A stretch of DNA of 64,000 bases from Maribacter antarcticus DSM 21422 (GTDB lineage Bacteria > Bacteroidota > Bacteroidia > Flavobacteriales > Flavobacteriaceae): NCBI RefSeq assembly GCF_000621125.1, contig NZ_JHZC01000004.1, positions 62,001 through 126,000 of the forward strand. The letters run 5' to 3'. The notes beneath the pieces are model-generated. The model saw nothing but the letters and a program-made list of their open reading frames with translations, did no database searches and was not told the origin of the DNA. Of the stretch, positions 42,851-52,248 are shown piece after piece; position 1 is the stretch's first letter; each line of letters begins with the position of its first letter. Made by a program: the position numbers and the translations under genes.

Positions 42851-44152
42851 TTAACGATTTGTATTAGTTGAACCTGTTCCGTTGTTTTTTCCCCTATTTT
42901 GATTGCGATTGTTTTTCCCCCTAAAATTTGAATTCCCTGATCTATTACTATTTCCAGCGTTTCTTTGGTTTCGAGGTTTTTGTGCAGGCCTGTCGTCCTT
43001 TTCTTCATCGATGCCTTCATCCACAAATTGATGCTGCGGCATACGAGGGACTTCCTGTCGTATTAATTTTTCAATATCCCTTAGGTAAGGGCGTTCCTCT
43101 TTATCACAAAAAGAAAGTGCAATACCACTAGCGCTGGCGCGTCCTGTTCTTCCGATTCGGTGTACGTAGGTTTCAGAAACATTTGGAAGGTCATAATTAA
43201 CCACCAGTGAAAGTTCTTCTACATCAATACCACGAGCGGCGATATCTGTAGCTACCAAAACCTTTAATTTGCCTTCTTTAAAAGCACCTAAGGCCTTTTG
43301 GCGTGCCACTTGTGATTTATTACCATGAATAGCGGCGGATTGTATGCCAGCTTGGTCCAATTTTTTAACGATTTTATTTGCTCCATGCTTGGTGCGTGAA
43401 AAAACCAAAACAGAATCACTAGGCCGTTGCTCCAATAAATGCACCAGAAGTTTTGGCTTATTTCCCTTGCTTACAAAGTAAACGCCCTGTTCAACTTTTT
43501 CTGCAGTAGCCTGCTCTGGTTTAATGGTAACTCGCTCAAAATCTCCTAACATTTTTCTAGATAACTCAACAATACTTTTTGGCATCGTTGCCGAAAAAAA
43601 GAGCGATTGGCGTTTGGGTGGTAGTTTGGCAATTATTTTTTTTATATCATGAATAAAGCCCATGTCCAACATTTGGTCCGCTTCATCTAAAACTACAAAT
43701 TCTAAATCCCTGAATGTTATAAATCCTTGGTTCATAAGGTCTAAGAGTCGGCCAGGAGTGGCTATTATAATATCAACTCCAGCGCGCAGGGCATTCACTT
43801 GTTTTCCTTGTTTTACACCCCCGAATATAACCGTGTTTTTCAAGCCTGTATGTCTACCGTACGCTGTAAAACTCTCTCCTATTTGGATGGCAAGTTCCCG
43901 TGTTGGGGTGACTACTAAAGCTTTTACTTTACGCTTATTTTGACTTAGCGAAATAGCCTCGTACAAGTGGTGTAAAATAGGAATGCCAAATGCGGCCGTT
44001 TTCCCAGTACCTGTTTGAGCCACACCCAAGAGGTCTTTCCCTGTCAATAAGATTGGAATTGCTTGTTCTTGAATAGGAGTAGGATGTGTATAGCCCTCTG
44101 TTTCTAGGGCTTTAAGAATAGGTTCGGCAAGGCCGAGTTCTTTAAATGTCAT
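42851..44152 (-). CDS. rhlE: DEAD-box RNA helicase, RhlE type
   Basis: 433 aa with all DEAD-box motifs: Q-motif (HPTPIQEQAIP), I (AQTGTGKT), Ia (PTRELA), II (LDEADQMLDMGF), III (FFSATMP), then the helicase C domain with VFSRTKHGANKIV, VATDIAARGIDVE and HRIGRTGRA. The C-terminal tail from ~385 is basic and Asn/Arg-rich (NAGNSNRSGNSNFRGKNNRN), typical of RhlE proteins and important for RNA contact. It acts in ribosome assembly and cold-shock RNA unwinding in relatives. Monocistronic, convergent with the LytTR gene. Confidence 0.93.
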   Translation of the reverse strand: MTFKELGLAEPILKALETEGYTHPTPIQEQAIPILLTGKDLLGVAQTGTGKTAAFGIPILHHLYEAISLSQNKRKVKALVVTPTRELAIQIGESFTAYGRHTGLKNTVIFGGVKQGKQVNALRAGVDIIIATPGRLLDLMNQGFITFRDLEFVVLDEADQMLDMGFIHDIKKIIAKLPPKRQSLFFSATMPKSIVELSRKMLGDFERVTIKPEQATAEKVEQGVYFVSKGNKPKLLVHLLEQRPSDSVLVFSRTKHGANKIVKKLDQAGIQSAAIHGNKSQVARQKALGAFKEGKLKVLVATDIAARGIDVEELSLVVNYDLPNVSETYVHRIGRTGRASASGIALSFCDKEERPYLRDIEKLIRQEVPRMPQHQFVDEGIDEEKDDRPAQKPRNQRNAGNSNRSGNSNFRGKNNRNQNRGKNNGTGSTNTNR

Positions 44153-44349
44153 AATTTCAAATAAGCTGTAAAGCTACGGCTAATATAACGACTGGCAATA
44201 AAACAATTTTGACCTAAAGTTTTATCCTGAAGGCAATGGACTACCAATTAATTAGACTTTACATCGCATATGGTACCCTACACAACATTAATAGAGTAAA
44301 ACAGGTAGTGATATGTACTTTCGACAATACAAACTAATATTAAATAGAT

Positions 44350-46902
44350 ATGTTTCAAAAGCTGTTGCTTTATATCGGAACTTTTGTTTCTGTAACCACT
44401 ATGGTTTATGGACAGGATACCTTTGCTGATGATTTTGAATCGGTAACATATAGTGCGAATACGGGTTTAATGAATTTTTCTAGCGATTGGACGGAAATAG
44501 GGGAGCCAACAACAGATCCAGATGGCGGTAGAATTCGTATTAGGTCCAATCAACTTCGATTTAAGAATTTGGATAACAGAGCTATCGAGAGAACTTTAGA
44601 TTTATCAACTGCCATCAGTGCAACGCTTACCTTGGATTATAATAGAACCTCAGGTTCGAAAAGTGTAGATGTGCAAATGTTCAACGGGATTACGTATACA
44701 ACGGTTGGAACACTCTCTGACGGAAGCGATATATCATATGCATTGAAATCTTATGAGATGTCATCAAATACCGCTATACGTTTTGTGTCTACAGGCGGAG
44801 CAGATTGGATAGGTAGTGATAAAATTTTTGTTGATAATATCGTTTTTTCCATTCAATTTCCTGATGTACCCCCAGTGGTCACTGCGACTGGAAATCAAAT
44901 CTATTGTCCAGGCTCAGCGGTATCCATCGCTCAGACCATTAGTATTACAGATTCAGATGATTTGAGCACCTCAGCAGTGTACGCACAGGTTTCTAGCGGC
45001 TATGTGAATGGTGAGGATATTCTTAACCTTACGGGAAGCCATCCTAATATAACTGCAAATTGGGATGCTACAGAAGGGAAACTTAGTTTAAATGGCCCAG
45101 CACTTTACACAGAATTTGAGGCAGCAATTTTAGCAATTGAATTTTCTAGTAGCTCACCAAATCCTTCTGGAACCAGACAGTTTTCTATTACCATAGGCGA
45201 ACCTAATTTTTTGCCTGCCACACAGCATTATTATGAATTTGTCTCTGATCCAGGTATTAGCTGGACTGATGCGGAAGCTGCAGCTGCAGCAAGAATGTAT
45301 TTTGGATTACAAGGGTACTTAGTGACGCTTACTTCTCAGGAAGAAGCCGATTTTTCGGGAGCCCAGGCCAGTGGTTTTGGCTGGATAGGTGCTACGGATG
45401 CGTCGGTTGAAAACGAGTGGAGATGGGTAACAGGACCCGAAGCGGGTACTCAGTTTTGGCAAGGTTTGTCTAATGGCACCGAATTGACATTTGCCAATTG
45501 GAATGGCGGTGAACCTAATAATGCAGGTGGCGAAGATTATGCCCATATCGCTGCCGCTTCGGTAATTCGTGGTGGTGCCCCAGTAGGTGCGTGGAATGAT
45601 TTGCCTAATAATGGTGGCGGAGGTGCCTATGCCTCTCAAGGCTATGTGGTAGAATATGGGGGTATGGTAGGGGATCCCATATTAAATATTACGGCGACTA
45701 CGGCAATTACCATGGACAATGAGGCTCCTACTTGGGTAACCACTTTAGGTACCTTGGATGAAAATTATGAATGTGCCACAGATGTCCCCGGACTCCCGGT
45801 TTGTGTAGGCTTAAACACTACTTATTTTAATGAAAACCAATATTCATGGGGTTTTGGGCTTCAAAATTCTACGGCAACACAAATAGACAATTGGGAAGTG
45901 CGTATTCTAAATGCGGATTACCAGTTGAATGTTTCTCAGTTAAGCAATCAGGCTGCCTTTAGCTATTCGGAAGTAGATAATGGCGATGGCACTTACAATC
46001 TTATTGTTACAGGCACAAATCCCATAGCTGCCTGGAGCGGTATTCCTGGCGGAAACATACAATGGTCGGGAGTGAATTTTAGCTTTAATCCTGATTCGGA
46101 TGGAATTATAATTTTTTGTGGGACTCCATCTTTTACACCTCCCGTGGCAACTGACAATTGTAGTGGTTTTACCGTAACCGAGTTGAGTGATGTTATTACT
46201 GTAAACAACAGTCCAAATGATTTTGTGCGGGTAATTACCTATGAAGCTGAAGATGCTAGAGGTAATACTAGTGTACCCTTTATTAAAACAATTACGGTAA
46301 ACGACGTTACCGCACCTACAGCATCTAATCCCACGGGTATCAATGTGAATTGTACTTCGGATATTCCCGTTCCTGATATTTTGATGGTTACCGATGAAGC
46401 AGACAACTGTGCAGGTAATCTTACCGTGAGCCATGTTGGAGATATAACGGATGGTGGTACGAACCCAGAAACCATTATTAGAACATATCGTATAACGGAT
46501 GATGTGAATAATAGTACCGATGTTACCCAGACAATAACCGTCACCAATTTAGGTATATCTACACAGCCGGCCCCAACGGTAAGCGTTATAACTGGTGCTA
46601 CTGCGAATTTGTCCGTTGTTGCATCCAATGCCAATACGTTTCAATGGCAGTTAAGTAGCAACGGTGGTAGTACCTTTGCCAATCTTTCCAACGGTAGTGA
46701 CTATTCGGGAGCACAAAGTAATATGCTTGTTTTGAACGGTTCCGGTATAACTACCGCTAAAAATGGATATCAATACCGAGTTCTGGTTTCCAACTCAGCA
46801 TCTTCATGTCCGCCAATAGCTTCTAACAATAGCGTCTTAATCATTACATCAGGTATAATCATTACCAATAAAAGAATTACCTACCAGGTAAAGCAGAACT
46901 AA
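44350..46902 (+). CDS. Large secreted protein with C-type lectin-like domain
   Basis: 850 aa. A signal peptide (LLLYIGTFVSVTTMVYGQ) is followed by a jelly-roll-like N-terminal region, a cadherin/HYR-like repeat region and, at about 300-440, a C-type lectin-like domain (QHYYEFVSDPGISWTDAEAA, GWIGATDASVENEWRWVTGP, ANWNGGEPNNAGGED, GAWNDLPNNG). The EPN triplet and WND are calcium/sugar-binding hallmarks, Man-type by analogy. Further HYR-like modules carry paired Cys (ATDNCSGFTV, NVNCTSDIPVPD). The C-terminus ends in IITNKRITYQVKQN, a tail type I associate with flavobacterial surface proteins, but no canonical T9SS sorting domain is evident. Probably a cell-surface glycan adhesin. Confidence 0.8.
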   Translation: MFQKLLLYIGTFVSVTTMVYGQDTFADDFESVTYSANTGLMNFSSDWTEIGEPTTDPDGGRIRIRSNQLRFKNLDNRAIERTLDLSTAISATLTLDYNRTSGSKSVDVQMFNGITYTTVGTLSDGSDISYALKSYEMSSNTAIRFVSTGGADWIGSDKIFVDNIVFSIQFPDVPPVVTATGNQIYCPGSAVSIAQTISITDSDDLSTSAVYAQVSSGYVNGEDILNLTGSHPNITANWDATEGKLSLNGPALYTEFEAAILAIEFSSSSPNPSGTRQFSITIGEPNFLPATQHYYEFVSDPGISWTDAEAAAAARMYFGLQGYLVTLTSQEEADFSGAQASGFGWIGATDASVENEWRWVTGPEAGTQFWQGLSNGTELTFANWNGGEPNNAGGEDYAHIAAASVIRGGAPVGAWNDLPNNGGGGAYASQGYVVEYGGMVGDPILNITATTAITMDNEAPTWVTTLGTLDENYECATDVPGLPVCVGLNTTYFNENQYSWGFGLQNSTATQIDNWEVRILNADYQLNVSQLSNQAAFSYSEVDNGDGTYNLIVTGTNPIAAWSGIPGGNIQWSGVNFSFNPDSDGIIIFCGTPSFTPPVATDNCSGFTVTELSDVITVNNSPNDFVRVITYEAEDARGNTSVPFIKTITVNDVTAPTASNPTGINVNCTSDIPVPDILMVTDEADNCAGNLTVSHVGDITDGGTNPETIIRTYRITDDVNNSTDVTQTITVTNLGISTQPAPTVSVITGATANLSVVASNANTFQWQLSSNGGSTFANLSNGSDYSGAQSNMLVLNGSGITTAKNGYQYRVLVSNSASSCPPIASNNSVLIITSGIIITNKRITYQVKQN

Positions 46903-47089
46903 ATTTAAGTTGCGCTTTAAATAAGATTTCAGATGTTAGACGTGAGATTTAAGGCATCATAAGAAAAAACCTCGACTATATTCTACCTTAAGCTACACAG
47001 CTGAATCTTGATATCGTTTAAAAAGAGAATTATAGTATTGATGCTATGCCATTTTTTAAATAGATGCTAGCGTGTATTATCTAAAAATT

Positions 47090-48640
47090 TTATAAACCAG
47101 CCACAGCTGCTTCGGCACAACGTTCGCCATCCATGGCAGCGGATACGATGCCTCCCGCATAGCCACCGCCTTCCCCACAAGGGAAAAGTCCTTTTATCTG
47201 TGGATGCTCTAATTGCTCGTTCCTAGGAATGGTTACAGGTGATGAAGTACGGGATTCTACACCTACAATATTTGCCTCCGAAGTATAATAGCCGTGCATT
47301 TTTTTACCGAATTCCGCAAAGCCTTGTCGCAACCTACTGCCAATTAATTTAGGTAGTAAAGAGTGCATTGGTGCGGAATTGAGACCAGGCTGGTAGCTGG
47401 TTGGGTTGAGGTCACTAGAAAGGGTGCCTGCTACAAAATCGGTCATTCGTTGTGCTGGTGCAGTTTGCGTTCTTCCGCCTGAAGTAAAAGCTAATCGTTC
47501 TAAACTCTTCTGGTATTCCAGACCTTTTAAAGAACCAAATTTATCGAACTTAGGAATATCCTCGTCCACGTTTATTTCTACCACAATACCCGAATTGGCA
47601 TATAGGTTATTTCTTTTGGAGGGCGACATGCCGTTTACCACCACTTCCCCTTGAGCCGTAGCTGCAGGAACTATGAATCCGCCCGGACACATACAAAAGG
47701 AATATACGCCTCTATTTTTTACCTGATGCACCAAGCTATATGCTGCTGCCGGTAATAAGGCATCGCGATCTCCGGAACAATGGTACTGAATAGAATCAAT
47801 GATGTGTTGTGGGTGTTCCACCCGAACACCCATGGCAAACGATTTTGCTTTTAAGGCAATATCCTTCTTGTGGAGCAATTCAAAAATATCACGGGCGGAG
47901 TGTCCCGTTGCCAAAATCACCCGTTGCGTTTCCATTTCTTTAGTATTATCCAATACAATGGATTTCAACCGGTTGTTAGCAATAATAAAATCGGTTACTT
48001 TGGTATTAAAATGAATTTCGCCACCGTGTGCTATAATAGCTTCGCGAATATTCTGAACGATTTTTGGAAGTTTGTTGGTGCCAATGTGTGGGTGTGCATC
48101 CACAAGTATTTGTTCGGTTGCGCCATGGTGTACCAAACTCTCAAAAACACGACGTACGTCGCCCCGTTTTAAGCTTCTGGTATATAATTTTCCGTCTGAA
48201 TAGGTTCCTGCGCCACCTTCCCCAAAACAGTAGTTACTTTCTCCGTTTACAATATGGTCTTGATTAATAGCCTTGAGGTCACGTCTGCGTTCCTTTACAT
48301 CTTTACCTCGTTCCAAAACAATAGGCTTATACCCTAATTCCAAACAGCGAAGCGCTGCCCACATCCCTGCAGGACCAAATCCGATAATATGAACCGGTTT
48401 GGCATTGGAAACGTTCTTGTAATCAAAGACATAACTTTCTTTTGGAGCATCTTCCCCAATAAAAACGGCCAATTTGTAGTTGAAAATGATTTCCGGTTTT
48501 CTGGCATCAATCGATTTGCGAAGTATTTTTAAGGTAAATGGCCGGGCTCCCAATCCTAAAAATTGGGCAGTTCTTTTTTTGAGGCTCCCTTCTTGGGCTT
48601 CCTCTATTAATGATAGGCGTAACTGAAGGTTTTTAATCAC
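47090..48640 (-). CDS. NAD(P)/FAD-dependent oxidoreductase (FAD-dependent dehydrogenase)
   Basis: 516 aa. An N-terminal ~90-residue alpha/beta region precedes a Rossmann dinucleotide-binding fold (VHIIGFGPAGMWAALRCLEL, then VLERGKDVKERRRD). Characteristic later segments are CFGEGGAGTYSDGKLYTR, VILATGHSARDIFELL, FAMGVRVEHPQ, FCMCPGGFIVPA and the FAD-closing GLFPCGEGGGYAGGIVSAAM. This matches the uncharacterised FAD-dependent dehydrogenase group (COG2509-like). It contains conserved Cys in FCMCPGG and CFGEGG. Substrate unknown; single gene. Confidence 0.9.
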   Translation of the reverse strand: MIKNLQLRLSLIEEAQEGSLKKRTAQFLGLGARPFTLKILRKSIDARKPEIIFNYKLAVFIGEDAPKESYVFDYKNVSNAKPVHIIGFGPAGMWAALRCLELGYKPIVLERGKDVKERRRDLKAINQDHIVNGESNYCFGEGGAGTYSDGKLYTRSLKRGDVRRVFESLVHHGATEQILVDAHPHIGTNKLPKIVQNIREAIIAHGGEIHFNTKVTDFIIANNRLKSIVLDNTKEMETQRVILATGHSARDIFELLHKKDIALKAKSFAMGVRVEHPQHIIDSIQYHCSGDRDALLPAAAYSLVHQVKNRGVYSFCMCPGGFIVPAATAQGEVVVNGMSPSKRNNLYANSGIVVEINVDEDIPKFDKFGSLKGLEYQKSLERLAFTSGGRTQTAPAQRMTDFVAGTLSSDLNPTSYQPGLNSAPMHSLLPKLIGSRLRQGFAEFGKKMHGYYTSEANIVGVESRTSSPVTIPRNEQLEHPQIKGLFPCGEGGGYAGGIVSAAMDGERCAEAAVAGL

Positions 48641-48753
48641 GGTACAAAATTACCGCAATTCGGTCTTTAAAATCAACAACTCGGTGCTTCTTTTTTCTGT
48701 TTCCTGCATGGTAGCCTCAAATTTGACTTTAATAATACTAAAAATCAACAACA

Positions 48754-49374
48754 ATGAAAAAACTTATTCTGATTTTATCCTTAGTAATAACGACTACAGC
48801 AATCGCACAAGACGCTTATAGCAAGGGAATGCAAGCGGCCTTTTCGCATTGGAAGGGAGGCAATAGTACAGAAGCCTCTAATATATTTGAACGGATTAGC
48901 GCTGCCGAACTGGATAATTGGTTGCCTTATTACTATGTGGCTCAAATAAATACGATAGCCTCTTTTGGCGAGCAGGACGCTGAAAAACTAAAGCTGCAGC
49001 TAAACAAGGCACAAGACTTTATAGCTTTAGCGGGGGCCAGTTCGCCTAATAACCCAGAAATTATAGTCCTCCAGGCTATGGTACATACTGCATGGATAGC
49101 TTTTGACGGCGCGGCTTATGGGATGACGCTTTCTGGAAAGGTAGCGGTGCTATATGCAAAAGCACTTCAATTGGCTCCTGAAAACCCTAGGGTAGTATTT
49201 TCAAAAGCGGAATGGGATATGGGGTCGGCCAAGTATTTTGGTAAGGATACGTCACCCTATTGTTCAGATGTGGTACGCTCGTTGGAACTTTTTGCTACCT
49301 TTAAACCAGAAAGTAAGTTCCATCCTACTTGGGGCAAAGAAAGGGCAGAGCAAGTATTAGCAGCGTGTAACTAA
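48754..49374 (+). CDS. Secreted TPR-like protein
   Basis: 206 aa with a Sec signal peptide (LILILSLVITTTAIAQ). The mature part is helical, with TPR-like pairs (AAFSHWKGGNSTEASNIFER, GKVAVLYAKALQLAPENPRV). The family is common in Bacteroidetes and functions are not known. It is divergent to the FAD-dehydrogenase gene and precedes the 2TM kinase operon by 89 nt, possibly with its own promoter. Confidence 0.75.
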   Translation: MKKLILILSLVITTTAIAQDAYSKGMQAAFSHWKGGNSTEASNIFERISAAELDNWLPYYYVAQINTIASFGEQDAEKLKLQLNKAQDFIALAGASSPNNPEIIVLQAMVHTAWIAFDGAAYGMTLSGKVAVLYAKALQLAPENPRVVFSKAEWDMGSAKYFGKDTSPYCSDVVRSLELFATFKPESKFHPTWGKERAEQVLAACN

Positions 49375-49463
49375 ACGTATTTCATTATAAAAACAAGCTT
49401 AGGTATAGCCCATTACGATGGTATCTAAAGTAGGGTGGTTACAACTTTTTTAAATCAAAATCA

Positions 49464-50804
49464 GTGAACGAACGGAGAAAAATAGGGAATATAAAAAATG
49501 TCATAAAAATAAGTCTGTACATCACAGCTGGGGTATCCCTTTTGAACATTATTTTGGCGCTTAACCGCGGTATTGACTGGGTGGAGGAACTCCAAGGTGT
49601 TGGTGTAACCTTCATCTACGCTTTTGTGATTACAGCAGCAATTGAATACTATAACGAATTTCTTTCCAGCAGATTTAGTTGGTCTGAGCAGATGCAAAAA
49701 CGATTATGGTATGGCGTTATTGGGTCTATAGTATTAACAGTGCTATCATTTGGATTTGCAAGAATGTTGGTGGAGGTTGCGATTTACGGGAGTACATTCA
49801 AAGAATTTATTGAAAATGAAAACCTAGCCAGTTATATTTTCACTCTAGTTATTTCCATTTTGGTATCTGCAATTTCGCATGCCTTTTATTTTTATAAAGC
49901 CTTACAGGATACGAATGTCAAAAAGCAGAAAATTATTGCGGGTACGGCATCCGCAAAGTTCGATGCACTAAAAAACCAGTTAGACCCACACTTTCTTTTC
50001 AATAGTCTAAATGTACTTACCAGCTTAATAGATGAAGACCCCTATCAAGCACAAAAGTTTACGACCTCACTTTCTAAGGTATACAGGTATGTGCTGGAGC
50101 AAAAGAACAAAGACTTGGTATCCGTTGATGAGGAACTGCAATTCGCAAAAACCTATGTTCGGTTGTTAAAAATGCGTTTTGAGGATAGTATTATTTTTGA
50201 TGTGCCGGATGTGGTAAAAAATCCCGAAGGCAAAATTGTTCCTTTGTCCTTGCAGTTGTTGTTGGAGAATGCTGTAAAACACAATATTGTAACGTCTAAA
50301 AAGCCCTTGCATATTAAGGTGGAGGAAATCGATGATATGCTGGTAGTCAGTAATAACCTCCAAGAAAAACAAGTGGTAAATAAGAGCACCGGTGTTGGGT
50401 TGCAAAATATAACACAACGGTACGATATTCTGACGGAAAGAGAAGTAGTCATAGAAAAAACAAGCGACCATTTTAAGGTGTATTTACCTATGCTTTCCAA
50501 AAAAGTATCGGTTGTAGAGACGCAAAAGTCACATATAGAGGATAAGCGCTATGAGAAGGCCAAAGAGCGCGTACAAGCCATTAAGAGTTTCTATGGGAAT
50601 TTGGCTTCCTATGTTATTGTCATACCTATATTGGTTTTTATCAATTGGCGTACCACTAGTTTTCCTTGGTCTATTTTCCCGGCGCTAGGTTGGGGTTTTG
50701 GTTTGTTAGGCCACGGGTTGCAAGCTTTTGGTTACAACCCTCTTTTTGGAAGGTCTTGGGAAGAACGGAAGCTTAAAGAATATATGGAGGACGATGGCTT
50801 TTAG
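49464..50804 (+). CDS. LytS-like histidine kinase with C-terminal 2TM domain
   Basis: 446 aa from GTG 49464. An N-terminal 4TM region (KISLYITAGVSLLNIILALN, VTFIYAFVITAAIEYYNEF, LWYGVIGSIVLTVLSFGFA, YIFTLVISILVSAISHAFYF) is followed by a His_kinase (LytS/YehU-type) module with the phospho-His in ALKNQLDPHFLFNSLNVL and a reduced HATPase (LLLENAVKHNIV, GVGLQNITQRYD). The last ~85 residues are a 2TM domain (YEKAKERVQAIKSFYGNLAS ... PLFGRSWEERKLKEYMED), the same domain that is encoded four times in the genes after it. It is thus a natural fusion of a kinase to this module. Confidence 0.9.
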   Translation: MNERRKIGNIKNVIKISLYITAGVSLLNIILALNRGIDWVEELQGVGVTFIYAFVITAAIEYYNEFLSSRFSWSEQMQKRLWYGVIGSIVLTVLSFGFARMLVEVAIYGSTFKEFIENENLASYIFTLVISILVSAISHAFYFYKALQDTNVKKQKIIAGTASAKFDALKNQLDPHFLFNSLNVLTSLIDEDPYQAQKFTTSLSKVYRYVLEQKNKDLVSVDEELQFAKTYVRLLKMRFEDSIIFDVPDVVKNPEGKIVPLSLQLLLENAVKHNIVTSKKPLHIKVEEIDDMLVVSNNLQEKQVVNKSTGVGLQNITQRYDILTEREVVIEKTSDHFKVYLPMLSKKVSVVETQKSHIEDKRYEKAKERVQAIKSFYGNLASYVIVIPILVFINWRTTSFPWSIFPALGWGFGLLGHGLQAFGYNPLFGRSWEERKLKEYMEDDGF

Positions 50805-50960
50805 CATTAATTCTTGCTTTATGGTTTTGGAGATAGGTCCAAAGCAACAACTCAGTCTTAAAAAATTACAATTGGGTATTTCATTTTTTAACTCACAGGC
50901 TTTAATTCGCAAATTTGAGGTAACAAAAAGGATTAAAATAAAAACCTAAAAGAAGCAAAA

Positions 50961-51242
50961 ATGGAAAATCAAGATGTAAGTACAAACAGCAAGTATCTAA
51001 GAGCAAAAGAAAAAGTAGAAGCTATAAAGGGGTTTTACGGGAATCTTTTGGCATATAGTATCGTAATCCCCATACTGGCCTTTATAAACTATAATACCAC
51101 AAGTTTTGCATGGTTTTTATTCCCAGCATTAGGGTGGGGTTTTGGACTTACAATGCACGGTTTTGGTGCATACGGGTATAATCCTTTTTTTGGTAAAGAT
51201 TGGGAAGAGCGCAAAATTCAGGAGTTTATGGAAAATTCATAA
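50961..51242 (+). CDS. 2TM domain-containing protein (copy 1)
   Basis: 93 aa, nearly all one 2TM domain: a helix YLRAKEKVEAIKGFYGNLLA, two membrane segments (AYSIVIPILAFINY and FAWFLFPALGWGFGLTMHGF), then YNPFFGKDWEERKIQEFME. It is the closest relative of the kinase C-terminus (same GNLxxYxIVIPILxFIN and PALGWGFGL wording), so probably came from it by duplication. Function unknown; location in a kinase-regulator operon suggests a role in signal input. A 156-nt gap separates it from the kinase. Confidence 0.88.
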   Translation: MENQDVSTNSKYLRAKEKVEAIKGFYGNLLAYSIVIPILAFINYNTTSFAWFLFPALGWGFGLTMHGFGAYGYNPFFGKDWEERKIQEFMENS

Positions 51243-51259
51243 TTATTAAAAATAATAGG

Positions 51260-51562
51260 ATGCAAAACACTGAACAAAAAAATAAATATTCAAGAGCAAG
51301 AGATAGGGTAGACACACTTAAAAAATTCTATGCTAAAATCATGTCAGGGTTACTTGCAATTGGAATTACCGGAGGTATTAATTATTACCTTAACGAGTGG
51401 GAATATCCATGGTTTTTATGGGTAGTCTTTGGAGTAAGTATCGGTATATTCTTTAGGGCGATTAAAATTTTCAACCTGAACCCTTTTATGGGAAAGGACT
51501 GGGAAAAACGCAAGATTCAGGAATTTATTAAAAAAGATGAAAATCAGGAAACATGGAAGTAA
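51260..51562 (+). CDS. 2TM domain-containing protein (copy 2)
   Basis: About 100 aa from ATG 51260, 17 nt after the previous stop (a longer frame begins inside the previous gene). It has the 2TM pattern: YSRARDRVDTLKKFYAKIMS, membrane segment LLAIGITGGINYYL, second segment WFLWVVFGVSIGIFFRAI, closing NPFMGKDWEKRKIQEFIKK. The first segment differs more from copy 1 than the closing motif does, showing divergence in the membrane part. Unknown function. Confidence 0.85.
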   Translation: MQNTEQKNKYSRARDRVDTLKKFYAKIMSGLLAIGITGGINYYLNEWEYPWFLWVVFGVSIGIFFRAIKIFNLNPFMGKDWEKRKIQEFIKKDENQETWK

Positions 51563-51891
51563 AAGAGATGAACAAAACAGATAAGATGATCCGTGCTAAA
51601 AAGCTGGTACAAGAGCTAAAAGGCTTTTATATACACCTTTTAGTATTTATAGTGGTAAACATCTTTATTAGTTCAGCAACCGTTATCTCTAAGGTAAATG
51701 AGGGCGAAAGTCTTGGGGAGGCACTCTTTAGTTTTGGGTCGTTCACAACAGCTACCTTTTGGGGTATTGGTCTTGCGTTCCACGCAGCCAAAGTATATAA
51801 TTTTAGCCCGTTTTTTAGTAAGAATTGGGAAGAGAACCAAATTCAAAAATATATTGAAAAGGATAAACAAGAAGAGGAGAAATATAGATAG
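51553..51891 (+). CDS. 2TM domain-containing protein (copy 3)
   Basis: 112 aa from ATG 51553, overlapping the previous gene by 10 nt, or 107 aa from ATG 51568. It has the 2TM pattern: MIRAKKLVQELKGFYIHLLV, membrane segments VFIVVNIFISSATVI and GIGLAFHAAKV, and a closing PFFSKNWEENQIQKYIEK. It contains an extra loop (SKVNEGESLGEALFSFGS) between the membrane segments. Confidence 0.85.
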   Translation: MEVKEMNKTDKMIRAKKLVQELKGFYIHLLVFIVVNIFISSATVISKVNEGESLGEALFSFGSFTTATFWGIGLAFHAAKVYNFSPFFSKNWEENQIQKYIEKDKQEEEKYR

Positions 51892-51924
51892 CTATAATGT
51901 TGAACCAACTCAAAATATAACGGT

Positions 51925-52248
51925 ATGAAATCTAAGAAAATGTCCAAATACGAGCGCGCGCAACTAAAAGTAAACTCCATCCGTGGTTTTTATAACCATG
52001 CAACGGTTTTCGTGATTGTAAATAGCTTACTATACCTGTTGCGAGATAGATTCAGCATTATACTATTGAACCAAGATGTACTCGGTAACCATGATTTCTC
52101 ACATTGGATAGACTGGAATGTATTTGGGACCACAATTATATGGGGCATCGTACTTACTGTGCATGGTATAAAGGTGCTTGGTAATTTTTCTATATTCAAA
52201 CAGGACTGGGAGAAACGCCAAATCCGAAAATATATGGACCAAGAATAA
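51925..52248 (+). CDS. 2TM domain-containing protein (copy 4)
   Basis: 107 aa. 2TM pattern: YERAQLKVNSIRGFYNHATV, segment FVIVNSLLYLL, a long loop (RDRFSIILLNQDVLGNHDFS), segment GTTIIWGIVLTVHGIKVLG and closing SIFKQDWEKRQIRKYMDQ. The stop overlaps the next ATG (TAATG), so the operon continues through the membrane protein gene. It is the most diverged of the four copies. Confidence 0.85.
   Translation: MKSKKMSKYERAQLKVNSIRGFYNHATVFVIVNSLLYLLRDRFSIILLNQDVLGNHDFSHWIDWNVFGTTIIWGIVLTVHGIKVLGNFSIFKQDWEKRQIRKYMDQE

Noticed and set aside
42811-43026. Minus-strand frame overlapping the end of the RhlE gene
   Set aside because: It is the shifted frame of the low-complexity Asn/Arg-rich RhlE tail, which is itself typical of the family.
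45319-46634. Several long minus-strand frames inside the lectin-protein gene
   Set aside because: They are antisense shadows of the 850-aa gene, which has a signal peptide and clear domains.
50728-50949. 73-codon frame at the kinase/2TM junction
   Set aside because: The first half is a shifted frame of the kinase end. The remainder has no ribosome binding site or family.
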